Assembly: GCF_009690905.1 (NCBI RefSeq)
Contig: NZ_VOSW01000043.1
Location: 20,345 to 84,344 of the forward strand
Direction of reading: 5' to 3'
Length of the DNA: 64,000 nucleotides
DNA from: Paraburkholderia madseniana
GTDB lineage: Bacteria; Pseudomonadota; Gammaproteobacteria; Burkholderiales; Burkholderiaceae
The stretch's first letter is position 1, and every line of letters starts with the position of its first letter. Of this stretch, positions 33,987-42,128 are shown piece by piece. The translations under genes and the position numbers were made by a program. The notes under the pieces are model-generated. The model did no database searches. It worked only from the letters and a program-made list of their open reading frames with translations, and was not told the DNA's origin.

Positions 33987-34211
33987 ATGCAACTCTGGAT
34001 TCAACCATGCGCACGATGCGCTGATCTCTACGGGCAGTCGGCTACTGCGGCTCCGCATGACGACCTGACGCCTAACGGCGTCGGCACCGTGAAGGATACG
34101 CGAGCAGAAGAGCACTACACGTGCGTGCGGTGCGGCGCCGTGTTTGCACGCATTCTCGCAGGTGCGCCCACGCGACAGATCTGGATGCTCCTGAACGCGG
34201 GGCAGCACTGA
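33987..34211 (+). CDS. Small zinc-ribbon-like protein
   Basis: A 74-residue protein with two CxxC pairs, C8/C11 (QPCARCADL) and C46/C49 (YTCVRCGAVF), spaced like a zinc ribbon, with a PHDDLTPNGV middle and RQIWMLLN end. It begins 22 bases after the previous stop and has no strong ribosome site, so translation may be coupled. A TTG three codons earlier is an alternative start. Metal binding is inferred from the cysteines. Confidence 0.65.
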   Translation: MQLWIQPCARCADLYGQSATAAPHDDLTPNGVGTVKDTRAEEHYTCVRCGAVFARILAGAPTRQIWMLLNAGQH

Positions 34212-34259
34212 TTATCTTGCGCCAGAGGGTCGGCTTGCGGATAGTATCCTTCATACGAG

Positions 34260-34289
34260 GATTCCTCGAAGATACCGACGGAGGCCGCT
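34260..34289 (+). promoter_or_regulatory. Shared 30-base leader, copy 2
   Basis: GATTCCTCGAAGAT, then ACCGA and CGGAGG before the ATG. The first 14 bases are identical to copy 1 at 33666 and the spacing to the ATG is the same. TACGAG just upstream parallels TACGAT before copy 1 and might be a -10 box. Confidence 0.5.
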
Positions 34290-34487
34290 ATGTGGACCTG
34301 TCGAAACTGCAATGTCTCGTTCGACTTCGATCGCGTCGAGCCGGAACTGGATGAACAAGGATTCTTTTTCCTCTGTCCCGCCTGTGACTACCGCAACAAG
34401 CTGGTGGATACAGGTCCAGACGCGACCGGGCGCCCGAAGCTTGTCCAGAGCGACGACGGGGTCTCGCGTCAAGATCAGTCTGACTGA
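34290..34487 (+). CDS. Small zinc-ribbon protein
   Basis: A 65-residue protein with C4/C7 (WTCRNCNV) and C29/C32 (LCPACDYR), a textbook zinc-ribbon spacing, with an aspartate-rich polar tail. A GGAGG ribosome site precedes the ATG. Its first codons ATGTGG equal those of the gene at 33696, and it shares that gene's leader. Function unknown; the fold could bind nucleic acid or another protein. Confidence 0.75.
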   Translation: MWTCRNCNVSFDFDRVEPELDEQGFFFLCPACDYRNKLVDTGPDATGRPKLVQSDDGVSRQDQSD

Positions 34488-34610
34488 AGACAACGCTGCC
34501 GAACACCTTCCGCGGGGAATTGCGCTCGAGGCGCGCCGCGTCGCCGTCGCAGACGATCCGGCGAGGAAATTGGCTGGTGAACCAGAAAAAGAAGCAGCGC
34601 ATAATAGTGG

Positions 34611-34640
34611 AATTCCTTTGGCAGAATGATGGAGGCAGAT
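34611..34640 (+). promoter_or_regulatory. Shared leader, copy 3 (diverged)
   Basis: AATTCCT, twelve bases, TGGAGG, five bases, ATG: the same spacing as the leaders at 33666 and 34260 but only the ATTCCT and GGAGG parts are conserved. Confidence 0.35.
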
Positions 34641-34949
34641 ATGGCCACGTTTGCTATAGACGCCATTCGCATCAATCCGACGAACGACAGGATTACCCAT
34701 GTGCGTTGGGCTCCCGTCGACCCGGCGACGCGTGATTGGTTGTCCCCCACGTCGATTGTCGAGGTGGCCGAAGTCGTGGCCACGATCCGTCGGGGGAATG
34801 CTGTTTGGTCCCTTTTTACGCTCGGCGGCATACGGTTTCTGGGGCCAAAAATCGTGTCTGTCGCTCACACCGACGGCCATGACGGGATTGACACTGATGT
34901 CCCCGGCGAGCACGTCGAAAAATGTATTGACGACCTGCCGCACGTTTGA
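34641..34949 (+). CDS. Small hypothetical protein, DUF3892-like
   Basis: A 102-residue protein (MATFAIDAIRINPTNDRITHVRWAPVD at the start, within which I see the DUF3892-type pattern of an I..I....DRI..V.W strand pair), followed by a helix VEVAEVVATIRRG and GEHVEKCIDDLPHV. Family assignment is tentative. A GGAGG site precedes the ATG; an ATG five codons earlier is possible. Last of the small-gene run. Confidence 0.6.
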   Translation: MATFAIDAIRINPTNDRITHVRWAPVDPATRDWLSPTSIVEVAEVVATIRRGNAVWSLFTLGGIRFLGPKIVSVAHTDGHDGIDTDVPGEHVEKCIDDLPHV

Positions 34950-35197
34950 CCGCGCACACTCGGTCAGGCGGACCTTGGCGTAGCGGTGCTGTCGCTGCGC
35001 ACGGTCACGGTGTCCTCGAAAATCATTCGCAAAGACCGCAAATCGACGTGCAAGGCGGCGCGCCTTCCTGCTTGCCCTCGAGGCGAAACATATCGAACTG
35101 GCGGCCGCCGCGGCCCGGATAATTGCGCCGTTGCAAAGAGCGTCGCCATGTTTAATGTAAATTGGTCGCTCTTGAGAGCGCCTTTCAGCGAGACACC
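34950..35197. other. Intergenic region before hypothetical gene
   Basis: About 250 bases with no gene; it likely carries the promoter of the gene at 35198. The string AATGTAAATTGG near 35153 is AT-rich against its surroundings. No hairpin is obvious. Confidence 0.4.
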
Positions 35198-35842
35198 ATG
35201 AGAAACGGAAAACCAAAACTAACGCGCCGGGATGCCGACGGTCTTTTCCCCGACCTGCAGCAAAGCGGCGCCCGTCTCGCTAGCCGGCCTGATAACCCGT
35301 TTGGAGAAGAAGTATCCAGAACAACCGATCGACGTGATCGTGGCGAGGCAAAGCTTTGGAAAGATAACCTCGTTACCTTGCCTGCAGCGATCGAGTTGCC
35401 TCCGGGGTACGAGTCGGTGTCGCACGTGCGCGATGCGATGGAGCGGGCCTGGCGTATGAAATGGGTCCGGGAAAGCGGCAATGAGGTCGTCGCGGAATTT
35501 CCTGAAGGCTGGGCGGCCATTCGGCCGGCCAGCGGCGCAGTGGAGTTAAAGGACGCAACCGGCGTGGTCCGGGCCGTGTACGGCTGGGCAGGGGATGCTG
35601 AAGTGAGACTCCTGCCACGGTATCGGGTCGAAACGCAGGAGAACAGTTCGAGCGGTCTTGGCAGTTTGCTTGTCCGTGATCGCGAGAACGGACAGATTCT
35701 CGAGAGGTCGTCGACATGGTCTGCGCAGACCGGGACCAACCACCCCGATTGGACCCGGCTGTCGGCGTGGCTCGACAAGCAGCATCCGCTTCACCGGGAT
35801 CCGCTGCGGTTGTGGACGGACTGCGAAGACAATCGCGGTTGA
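35198..35842 (+). CDS. Hypothetical protein
   Basis: A 214-residue soluble protein without signal or TM. The first 60 residues are polar and charged, likely disordered; the rest alternates strands and helices (ESVSHVRDAMERAWRMKWV, AIRPASGAVELKDATG, WSAQTGTNHPDWTRLSAWLD). No family recognised. It lies 87 bases before the metallopeptidase gene on the same strand. Confidence 0.6.
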   Translation: MRNGKPKLTRRDADGLFPDLQQSGARLASRPDNPFGEEVSRTTDRRDRGEAKLWKDNLVTLPAAIELPPGYESVSHVRDAMERAWRMKWVRESGNEVVAEFPEGWAAIRPASGAVELKDATGVVRAVYGWAGDAEVRLLPRYRVETQENSSSGLGSLLVRDRENGQILERSSTWSAQTGTNHPDWTRLSAWLDKQHPLHRDPLRLWTDCEDNRG

Positions 35843-35929
35843 ATTCGACCCAACGAAAATCCGCGTCCCGCTGTCTCCGCCGCGAGGCATGCAACTCCCG
35901 TGCCGTCGCCATTCGCAAAGAACACCATC

Positions 35930-36433
35930 ATGCAACACCTGAAATACCTGACAGGCTACCCAGCCGGGCTACAGGAAAAAGTCAAAAAACTGATAGCCGA
36001 CGAACAACTAGGCCCTTACCTCGCGAAGCGGTACCCCGACACGCACCAAGTGCAAACAGACCGGGCCCTGTACGAGTACTGCGCGGAGCTCAAGCGCGAA
36101 CACCTTCGCAACGGCGCGCAAATCGACAAAGTCACTTACGATAGCAAGCTCGACGTTGTGCGCCACGCACTCGGCCTGCATACGAGCATCTCGCGTGTGC
36201 AGGGCGGCAAACTGAAGGCAAAAAAAGAAATCCGCATCGCCTCGCTATTCAGGGACGCCGCGCCGGAATTCCTGAAAATGATCGTCGTGCACGAACTCGC
36301 TCACTTGAAAGAAAGCGACCACAACAAGGCGTTCTACCGCCTCTGCGAGTTCATGCAACCGGGCTACCACCAGATTGAATTCGATCTGCGCTTGTATCTC
36401 ACGCACCGCGATCTGAAGAAGGCTCAGACCTGA
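35930..36433 (+). CDS. YgjP-like (M48-related) metallopeptidase domain protein
   Basis: A 167-residue protein with the zinc motif HELAH at about residues 122-126 (IVVHELAHLKESDHNKAFY), where the third ligand is the histidine in ESDH, as in the YgjP/DUF45 group. RIASLFRDAAPEF and YRLCEFMQPGY also fit. The physiological substrate of these proteins is not known. The ATG at 35930 is chosen; a GTG ten codons earlier is in frame. It meets the molybdoenzyme gene tail to tail. Confidence 0.85.
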   Translation: MQHLKYLTGYPAGLQEKVKKLIADEQLGPYLAKRYPDTHQVQTDRALYEYCAELKREHLRNGAQIDKVTYDSKLDVVRHALGLHTSISRVQGGKLKAKKEIRIASLFRDAAPEFLKMIVVHELAHLKESDHNKAFYRLCEFMQPGYHQIEFDLRLYLTHRDLKKAQT

Positions 36434-36451
36434 GCGTTAAGCCTCGAGCTT

Positions 36452-36478
36452 CGGGATTCACTGATGATCAGAATCCCG
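36452..36478. terminator. Hairpin between convergent genes
   Basis: CGGGATTC (36452-36459) pairs perfectly with GAATCCCG (36471-36478) around an 11-base loop. It lies 19 bases after the metallopeptidase stop and 33 bases before the end of the convergent gene. No T run on either side, so it is only a candidate. Confidence 0.45.
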
Positions 36479-36510
36479 CGAAACTCGCAAACGATGGCAA
36501 CGGTCAGCGG

Positions 36511-38844
36511 TCAAGCGGCAACCGCTTCGGCTGCTTCAACCGTCTCAACCGCCGACGCCGTCAACAACACCGGAATCGACTTCGAAGTCGGCGTCCCCGC
36601 GCCATCGGCAACCGAAGAGAGCGGCACCAGCGGATTCGTCTCCGGATAGTAAGCGCCAAGACACCCACGCGGAATGTCGTATTCCACCAGCAGGAACCCA
36701 GCCGCGTGACGCTCGATTCCATCGGCCCACACGCTCTTGATATCCACACGCTGGCCCGCAACGAAACCCAGCATCGCGAGATCGTCCTTGTTGGCGAACA
36801 GTACGCGCCGCTGCCCATATACGCCGCGATAACGGTCGTCGAGGCCGTAAATCGTCGTGTTGTACTGGTCGTGTGAACGCGTCGTCATCAAGGTCATCAG
36901 CCGTTCGCCATGCTCGGCGCGCGCCTGATGAATCGGCGTGTCGACGTCAATCGCATGCACGAGGAACTGCGCCTTGCCGCTTGGCGTCTTCCAGATCCGC
37001 TCGCGCGACGCCACACCCAGGTGAAAACCGCCGGGGTTCTTGAGACGCTCGTTGTAGTTCTGGAAGCCGTCGATCACCTGCGCAATGCCGTCGCGAATCA
37101 ACGCGTAGTCTGCTGCCTGCGCGAGCCAATCGACCTTGGCGCTGCCGAGCGTGGCGTGCGCCATGCGCGCGACGATGGCAATCTCCGACAACAGATTCTC
37201 CGAGGCCGGCTTGTTCATGCCGTACGAGATGTGCACCATGCTCATCGAATCCTCGACGCTCACGCCTTGCGCCACACCATTCTGCAGATCGATTTCGGTG
37301 CGTCCGAGCGTCGGCAGAATCAGCGCGTCGCGGCCATGTATGAGGTGGCTGCGGTTCAGTTTGGTCGTGATGTGGACGGTCAGTTCGCACGAGCGCATCG
37401 CTTCCCATGTGCGCGGCGTGTCCGGCGTCGCGATCGAGAAGTTGCCGCCGAGGCCGATAAACACCTTCACCTTGCCGTCGAGCATCGCCTGGATCGTGTT
37501 GACGACGTCGAGACCATGCTCACGCGGCGGTTCGAAATCGTAGACTTCGCCGAGCCGATCGAGAAACGCCTGAGTCGGCCGTTCTTCGATGCCGACCGTG
37601 CGGTCGCCCTGCACATTCGAGTGTCCGCGCACCGGGCACAAGCCCGCGCCGCGGCGGCCGATATTGCCGCGCATCATCATCAGGTTCGACAGGATCTGCA
37701 CCGTCGGCACGGAGTTCTTGTGCTGCGTGAGGCCCATGCCCCACGTCGAAATCACTGCACGGCCCTTCACGTAGATGTCGGCAAGCTTCAGTACGTCTTC
37801 AAACGGCACACCCGATTCGGCGACGATCGTGTCCCAGCTTTCGGCACGCAAATCGTCGGCGAACGCATCGAAGCCGACCGTGTGTTCGGCGATGAACGCG
37901 ACGTCGAGCACGCGTTCCAGACCCGAGGCCAACGCTTCGTCGTCGAGTTCGATCACGCGTTTGGCAACGCCCTTGATCAAGGCGAAATCGCCGCCCACCT
38001 TTGGGCGGATGAATACGGAGCTGATCTTCGTGCTGCCCATCGTGATCATTTCCACCGGATGCTGCGGGCTGGCAAAGCGTTCGAGGCCTCGTTCCTTCAG
38101 CGGATTGATCGACACGATGGTCGCGCCGCGCTTCGCGCATTCACGCAGTTCGCCGAGCATGCGCGGATGGTTGGTCGCCGGATTCTGGCCGAAGATCAGC
38201 AGCGTATCGGCGTGTTCGAAGTCGTCGAGCGTGACTGTGCCTTTGCCGATGCCGACCGTGTGCGGCAAGCCGCGGCTGGTGGCTTCGTGGCACATGTTCG
38301 AGCAATCGGGGAAATTGTTGGTGCCGTACATGCGCACGAACAACTGGTACAGGAAGGCGGCTTCGTTGCTGGCGCGCCCCGACGTGTAGAAGGCGGCGCT
38401 GTCCGGATCGTCGAGGCGTTTCAGGTGGTCGGCAATGAGGTCGAATGCTTCGTCCCAGCCGATCGGCACGTAACGGTCGCGCACGGCGTCATAGACGAGC
38501 GGGTCGGTCAGGCGGCCATGTTGTTCCAACTCGAAATCCGACTGCGCCATCAGTTCTTCGACCGTATGTTCCTCGAAGAACGCCGGCGTCACGCGCTTGC
38601 TGGTCGCCTCGGCCGCCACAGCCTTGACGCCGTTTTCGCAGAACTCGAAGGTCGACGCATGCTCGCGGTCCGGCCACGCGCAACCCGGGCAGTCGAAGCC
38701 GTCCGGCTGATTCTGCTTGAGCAGCATGCGGTAGTCGCCGCCCGTCACCTTTTCCTTGAGGAGGTTGATGGCGACGTATTTGAGCGCGCCCCAGCCAGCG
38801 GCGGGGTGGGTATACGGTTCGATGCGAGCTTCAGGTTTCTTCAT
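36511..38844 (-). CDS. FdhF/YdeP-family molybdopterin oxidoreductase
   Basis: A 777-residue molybdopterin enzyme of the YdeP group. N-terminal iron-sulfur cysteines C52, C55 and C69 (FDCPGCAWPDR, FEFCENG) are followed by the YTSGRASNEAAFL and FGQNPATNHPRM segments that bind the two guanine dinucleotide cofactors, MRGNIGRRGAGLCPVRGHSNVQGDRT, and the C-terminal molydop-binding domain (TTRSHDQYNTTIYG). It is probably cytoplasmic, as no Tat signal is present. YdeP in E. coli is tied to acid resistance; the reaction is unknown. It is transcribed away from a MocR regulator, 169 bases apart, which is likely to control it. Confidence 0.92.
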   Translation of the reverse strand: MKKPEARIEPYTHPAAGWGALKYVAINLLKEKVTGGDYRMLLKQNQPDGFDCPGCAWPDREHASTFEFCENGVKAVAAEATSKRVTPAFFEEHTVEELMAQSDFELEQHGRLTDPLVYDAVRDRYVPIGWDEAFDLIADHLKRLDDPDSAAFYTSGRASNEAAFLYQLFVRMYGTNNFPDCSNMCHEATSRGLPHTVGIGKGTVTLDDFEHADTLLIFGQNPATNHPRMLGELRECAKRGATIVSINPLKERGLERFASPQHPVEMITMGSTKISSVFIRPKVGGDFALIKGVAKRVIELDDEALASGLERVLDVAFIAEHTVGFDAFADDLRAESWDTIVAESGVPFEDVLKLADIYVKGRAVISTWGMGLTQHKNSVPTVQILSNLMMMRGNIGRRGAGLCPVRGHSNVQGDRTVGIEERPTQAFLDRLGEVYDFEPPREHGLDVVNTIQAMLDGKVKVFIGLGGNFSIATPDTPRTWEAMRSCELTVHITTKLNRSHLIHGRDALILPTLGRTEIDLQNGVAQGVSVEDSMSMVHISYGMNKPASENLLSEIAIVARMAHATLGSAKVDWLAQAADYALIRDGIAQVIDGFQNYNERLKNPGGFHLGVASRERIWKTPSGKAQFLVHAIDVDTPIHQARAEHGERLMTLMTTRSHDQYNTTIYGLDDRYRGVYGQRRVLFANKDDLAMLGFVAGQRVDIKSVWADGIERHAAGFLLVEYDIPRGCLGAYYPETNPLVPLSSVADGAGTPTSKSIPVLLTASAVETVEAAEAVAA

Positions 38845-39013
38845 GATCTTGCCGCCGGAGGTGGCTTGGACGAGGCTTTATGCCGATGCATGAAAGCCTA
38901 CTGTGTTCCAAAAACGGCGCAGCATACAGAAAATCGGAAAGGAGAGGGGTACAGTTGGTGGAAATTTGTCATAGACTGGCGTTCCCGCCCATGTTTTTGT
39001 TCGAGCCTGGTCC
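38845..39013. promoter_or_regulatory. Divergent promoter region, molybdoenzyme/MocR
   Basis: This 169-base gap must serve both genes. A string GGTACAGTTGGTGGAAATTT and a following TCATAGACT lie about 45-65 bases before the MocR start. MocR proteins bind direct repeats in such gaps; no convincing repeat pair could be fixed by eye. Confidence 0.4.
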
Positions 39014-40447
39014 TTGAAACTGTACGAAAAACTCGCCGACGAAATGACCGAAGCCGTACGCCGCGGCGTCTTCGCGGCGGGCGAGCGGATTCCGTCGGTG
39101 CGGCAGGCGAGCCAGCAGCACGGCGTCAGCATCAAGACCGTGTTGCACGCATACGCGTTGCTGGAAAGCCGGGGGATTGTCGAAACCAGGCCGCAGTCGG
39201 GCTATTTCGTGCGCGATGCGGTGGCGACGGCGGCCGCGCTCGACGAGCCGCGTCTGAACCGCCAGCCGGCAACCCAGGCGCTGCCGGTGGCCGCTGAGGT
39301 CGACGTAAGCCGCCTCGTGCTGTCGACCCTGCGCAGCATCCGCGCGCATGATGCCGTTCCGCTCGGCTCACCGTATCCCGATCCGTCGCTGTTTCCGTGG
39401 CGGCGCATCAACCAGTACGCAAATGCGATCGCCCGGCGTCACGCGAGCTGGAATCTGATCGACGACCTGCCGCCCGGCAATCCCGAGCTGATCCGGCAGA
39501 TCGCGCGGCGCTATGCCGAGAATGGCGTGCCGGTCGATCCCGACGAAATCATCATCACGCTCGGCGCGACGGAGGCGATCAACCTCAGCTTGCAGGCGGT
39601 CGCCAAGCCGGGCGACACGGTCGCCGTCGAGTCGCCGACTTACTACGCGATGCTGCACGCCATCGAGCGTCTCGGCATGCGCGCCATCGAAGTGGCGACG
39701 CATCCGGTCCACGGCATCGACATCGAGGCATTGGCCCAGGTCATCGCGCGGCAGAAGATCGCCGCGTGCATGGTGATGCCGAACTTCCAGAATCCGCTCG
39801 GTTTCCAGATGCCGGACGCGCGCAAGCAGCAACTGGTCGAACTGCTCGCCGCGCACGAGATTCCTGCCATCGAGAACGATGTCTATCAGGAGTTGTACTT
39901 CGGCGAGGCGCGTCCATCGACGCTGAAGAACTACGACACCAAAGGGCTGGTGCTGCATTGCGCGTCGTTTTCGAAGAGCCTCACCGCTTCGTACCGGATC
40001 GGCTGGGCGATGCCGGGGCGCTACCGCGCACAGGTCGAGAAGCTGAAGTTTCTCAACACGCTGACCACGCCTTCGGTGCCGCAAGTCGCCGTCGCCGATT
40101 ACCTGAAGCAGGACGGCTACGACCGGCATCTGCGGCACGTGCGCAAGATCTACCGGCAACAGGCGAGCATCATGATGGCGATGGTGCAGCGGTTTTTTCC
40201 GGCGGGCACGCGCATGTCGGCGCCGCAAGGCGGGTACGTGCTGTGGGTGGAGTTGCCAGAACGGGTCGATTCGATGCGGCTCTATCAGGCGGCGCTCGCG
40301 CGCAGCATCACGATCGGGCCAGGCATGATGTTTTCGATGCGCGACGATTTTCGCCACTTCATCCGGCTCAATTACAGCTATCCGTGGACGGCGCAGACCG
40401 AGGCGGCATTGAAGACGCTGGGTGAACTGGTGGCGCAGATGGCCTGA
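39014..40447 (+). CDS. MocR-type regulator (GntR winged helix + class I aminotransferase domain)
   Basis: A 477-residue PLP-dependent regulator. Residues 1-70 are a GntR winged helix (KLADEMTEAVRRGVFAAGERIPSVRQAS, SGYFVRDA); residues 110-470 are an aminotransferase fold with the lysine in HCASFSKSLTASYRIGW and FQNPLGFQMPDARKQ in the cofactor pocket. The start is TTG at 39014: the family sequence begins exactly there and an ATG at 38991 is out of frame and stops at once. The ribosome site is poor. Members regulate from PLP or amino-acid-derived signals. It is divergent from the molybdoenzyme. Confidence 0.9.
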   Translation: MKLYEKLADEMTEAVRRGVFAAGERIPSVRQASQQHGVSIKTVLHAYALLESRGIVETRPQSGYFVRDAVATAAALDEPRLNRQPATQALPVAAEVDVSRLVLSTLRSIRAHDAVPLGSPYPDPSLFPWRRINQYANAIARRHASWNLIDDLPPGNPELIRQIARRYAENGVPVDPDEIIITLGATEAINLSLQAVAKPGDTVAVESPTYYAMLHAIERLGMRAIEVATHPVHGIDIEALAQVIARQKIAACMVMPNFQNPLGFQMPDARKQQLVELLAAHEIPAIENDVYQELYFGEARPSTLKNYDTKGLVLHCASFSKSLTASYRIGWAMPGRYRAQVEKLKFLNTLTTPSVPQVAVADYLKQDGYDRHLRHVRKIYRQQASIMMAMVQRFFPAGTRMSAPQGGYVLWVELPERVDSMRLYQAALARSITIGPGMMFSMRDDFRHFIRLNYSYPWTAQTEAALKTLGELVAQMA

Positions 40448-40479
40448 TCGGCCTTGAGAAAAGCGAGGAGACATTCACG

Positions 40480-40788
40480 ATGGAAGACGAGGAACTCGAT
40501 CCGGTACTGGTAGCCGTGCTGGCGCAGTTGTGGCGCGCGCATTTGGAGACGCCTGGCGGCGCGTGGTCGCTCGCCAAGCTTTCTAAACAGGCGGATGTGC
40601 CGATGAGCGGCTTACGACGGCAGTTAACGGCGCTGGTCGACGGCGGCCTGGTGGACACCACGTTCAACGAGGAAGGCACGGGAACGGCGCGCCTGAGCGA
40701 GATCGGGCAGGGCTTGTGCGCGGATTTGTTCGGTGAGGGCGATTCGCCCGGCGAAGAGCAGGCGGACCCGCCGCCGCGCGTTCACTGA
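40480..40788 (+). CDS. Small helix-turn-helix protein
   Basis: A 102-residue protein with a winged-helix-like core (VLAQLWRAHLETPGG, WSLAKLSKQADVPMSGLRRQLTALVDGGLVD) and a Pro/Glu-rich acidic tail. The core resembles ArsR/MarR-type domains but lacks a distinctive signature, so DNA binding is probable, not certain. A GAGGAGACATTCACG ribosome site precedes it. It follows the MocR gene by 32 bases and is likely cotranscribed. Confidence 0.7.
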   Translation: MEDEELDPVLVAVLAQLWRAHLETPGGAWSLAKLSKQADVPMSGLRRQLTALVDGGLVDTTFNEEGTGTARLSEIGQGLCADLFGEGDSPGEEQADPPPRVH

Positions 40789-40813
40789 GGTTTTTGCCAC
40801 CAAAATACAGATT

Positions 40814-40834
40814 TCGTTATGGGCGAGATAACGA
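40814..40834. promoter_or_regulatory. Inverted repeat before the BMP gene
   Basis: TCGTTAT-GGGCGAG-ATAACGA is a perfect 7-bp inverted repeat with a 7-base spacer, 114 bases upstream of the BMP start. It has operator geometry. A second palindrome follows at 40844-40855. Confidence 0.5.
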
Positions 40835-40843
40835 GAAATAATT

Positions 40844-40855
40844 TTTCCGCGGAAA
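40844..40855. promoter_or_regulatory. Palindrome TTTCCGCGGAAA
   Basis: A perfect 12-bp palindrome, 10 bases after the previous inverted repeat and 92 bases before the BMP start. The two together suggest a regulated promoter for the BMP/deaminase pair, perhaps purine-responsive; no regulator can be named. Confidence 0.45.
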
Positions 40856-40947
40856 TTGACCTTCGAATATGACCCCCTATGCTGGAGCCTTGCCCGGGAC
40901 AGTCCCGGCACTTTGGCAGGCACCTGGAAATCATCTTCGGAGAATTC

Positions 40948-42078
40948 ATGAAAGCAAAGCTGGCGCGAGTGCTGCATCACTCATTGCGCATCAAAACCGT
41001 CCGGACCGTTCTTGCCGCAGCGTTCGGCGCGTCCCTCGCGCTCGGTGCCGGAGCGGCAGCCGCCGCGACTGCGCAGCCGCTCGGCATCGCCTTCGTCTAC
41101 CTCGGTAATCCGGGCGACGCCGGCTGGACCTACGCGCACGAGCAGGGCGTGAAAGAGGTCGAGGCGAAATTCGGCGACAAGATCAAGGTGACGCGCGTCG
41201 AGAACGTGCCGGAGTCGGCGGATTCGGAGCGCGTGTTTCGCGATCTGGCGTCTAAGGGCAACAAGATCGTGGTCGGCTCGAGTTTCGGCTTCCAGGATTT
41301 CGAGCTGAAGGTCGCCAAGGACTTCCCGGACGCCGTGTTCGAACATGCGACCGGCTACAAGAAGGCCGCCAACTTCGCCACCTATGACGTGCGGACCTAC
41401 CAGAGCGCCTACCTGGCCGGACTGGTCGCCGGCTATACGACGAAGTCCAACACGCTCGGCTTTGTCGGCTCGGTGCCGGTGCCGGAGGTGGTGCGCAACA
41501 TCAACGCATTCACGATGGGTGCGCGCTCGGTCAATCCGAATGCACGCGTGAAGGTCGTGTGGATCAATAGCTGGTTCGACCCGGGCCTCGAAAAGCAGGC
41601 CGCCGAGACGCTGATCGGCCAGGGCGCCGACGTGCTGATCCAGAACACCGATTCGACGGCGACGATGCAGACAGCCGAGCAGAGGAAAGTGCATGCATTC
41701 GGCTGGGACTCCGATATGAAGAAGTTCGGGCCGAACGCGCAGTTGGGCGCGTGCGTGAGCAACTGGGGCGTGTACTACACGCATCTGGTGCAGCAGGTGA
41801 TGGCGGGTTCGTGGAATAACTCGCCCGTGTGGTGGGGGCTGAAAGAGAAGGCGATCGATCTGGCCAACATCAACACGAATGCGGTGTCGCCGACGGCGCA
41901 AAAGGCGTTGAGCCAGAAGCGTGACGACATCATCTCCGGCAAGTTCAATCCGTTTGCCGGTCCGATCGCGGATCAGTCCGGTGTGGTGAAGGTCGCCGCG
42001 GGCAAGTCGTTGAGCGATGCGGAGCTGCTGCGTTTGAACTGGTTCGTGCAAGGCGTCGACGGTTCGCTGCCGAAGTAA
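40948..42078 (+). CDS. BMP family ABC transporter substrate-binding protein
   Basis: A 376-residue periplasmic binding protein of the basic membrane protein (Med/PnrA) family, which binds purine nucleosides or bases. The signal peptide (about residues 1-41, ending GAGAAAAA) lacks a lipobox. Family segments are IAFVYLGNPGDAGWTYAHEQGV, NIVVGSSFGFQD-type KIVVGSSFGFQDF, YQSAYLAGLVAGY, FVGSVPVPEVVRNINAF and DVLIQNTDSTATMQ. A GGAGAATTC site fixes the start. The ATPase and permease genes of the transporter are not in this window. A nucleoside deaminase gene follows 50 bases later, consistent with purine salvage. Confidence 0.93.
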   Translation: MKAKLARVLHHSLRIKTVRTVLAAAFGASLALGAGAAAAATAQPLGIAFVYLGNPGDAGWTYAHEQGVKEVEAKFGDKIKVTRVENVPESADSERVFRDLASKGNKIVVGSSFGFQDFELKVAKDFPDAVFEHATGYKKAANFATYDVRTYQSAYLAGLVAGYTTKSNTLGFVGSVPVPEVVRNINAFTMGARSVNPNARVKVVWINSWFDPGLEKQAAETLIGQGADVLIQNTDSTATMQTAEQRKVHAFGWDSDMKKFGPNAQLGACVSNWGVYYTHLVQQVMAGSWNNSPVWWGLKEKAIDLANINTNAVSPTAQKALSQKRDDIISGKFNPFAGPIADQSGVVKVAAGKSLSDAELLRLNWFVQGVDGSLPK

Positions 42079-42128
42079 GGCATTGATTGGCTTGCCTAAC
42101 TATTATTAAAAACTAAAGGAGATCGCCC

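Noticed and set aside
34260..34500. Insertion sequence or repeat element spreading the small-gene leaders
   Set aside because: Only about 30 bases are shared; no inverted ends, target duplications or transposase remains.
36910..39297. 795-residue + strand frame opposite the molybdoenzyme
   Set aside because: Arg/His/Ala-rich shadow of a strongly supported molybdopterin enzyme; it also runs into the MocR gene in another frame.
40801..40947. Purine riboswitch before the BMP gene
   Set aside because: The context suggested it, but the conserved core and three-stem layout are not present; the palindromes look like protein-binding sites.
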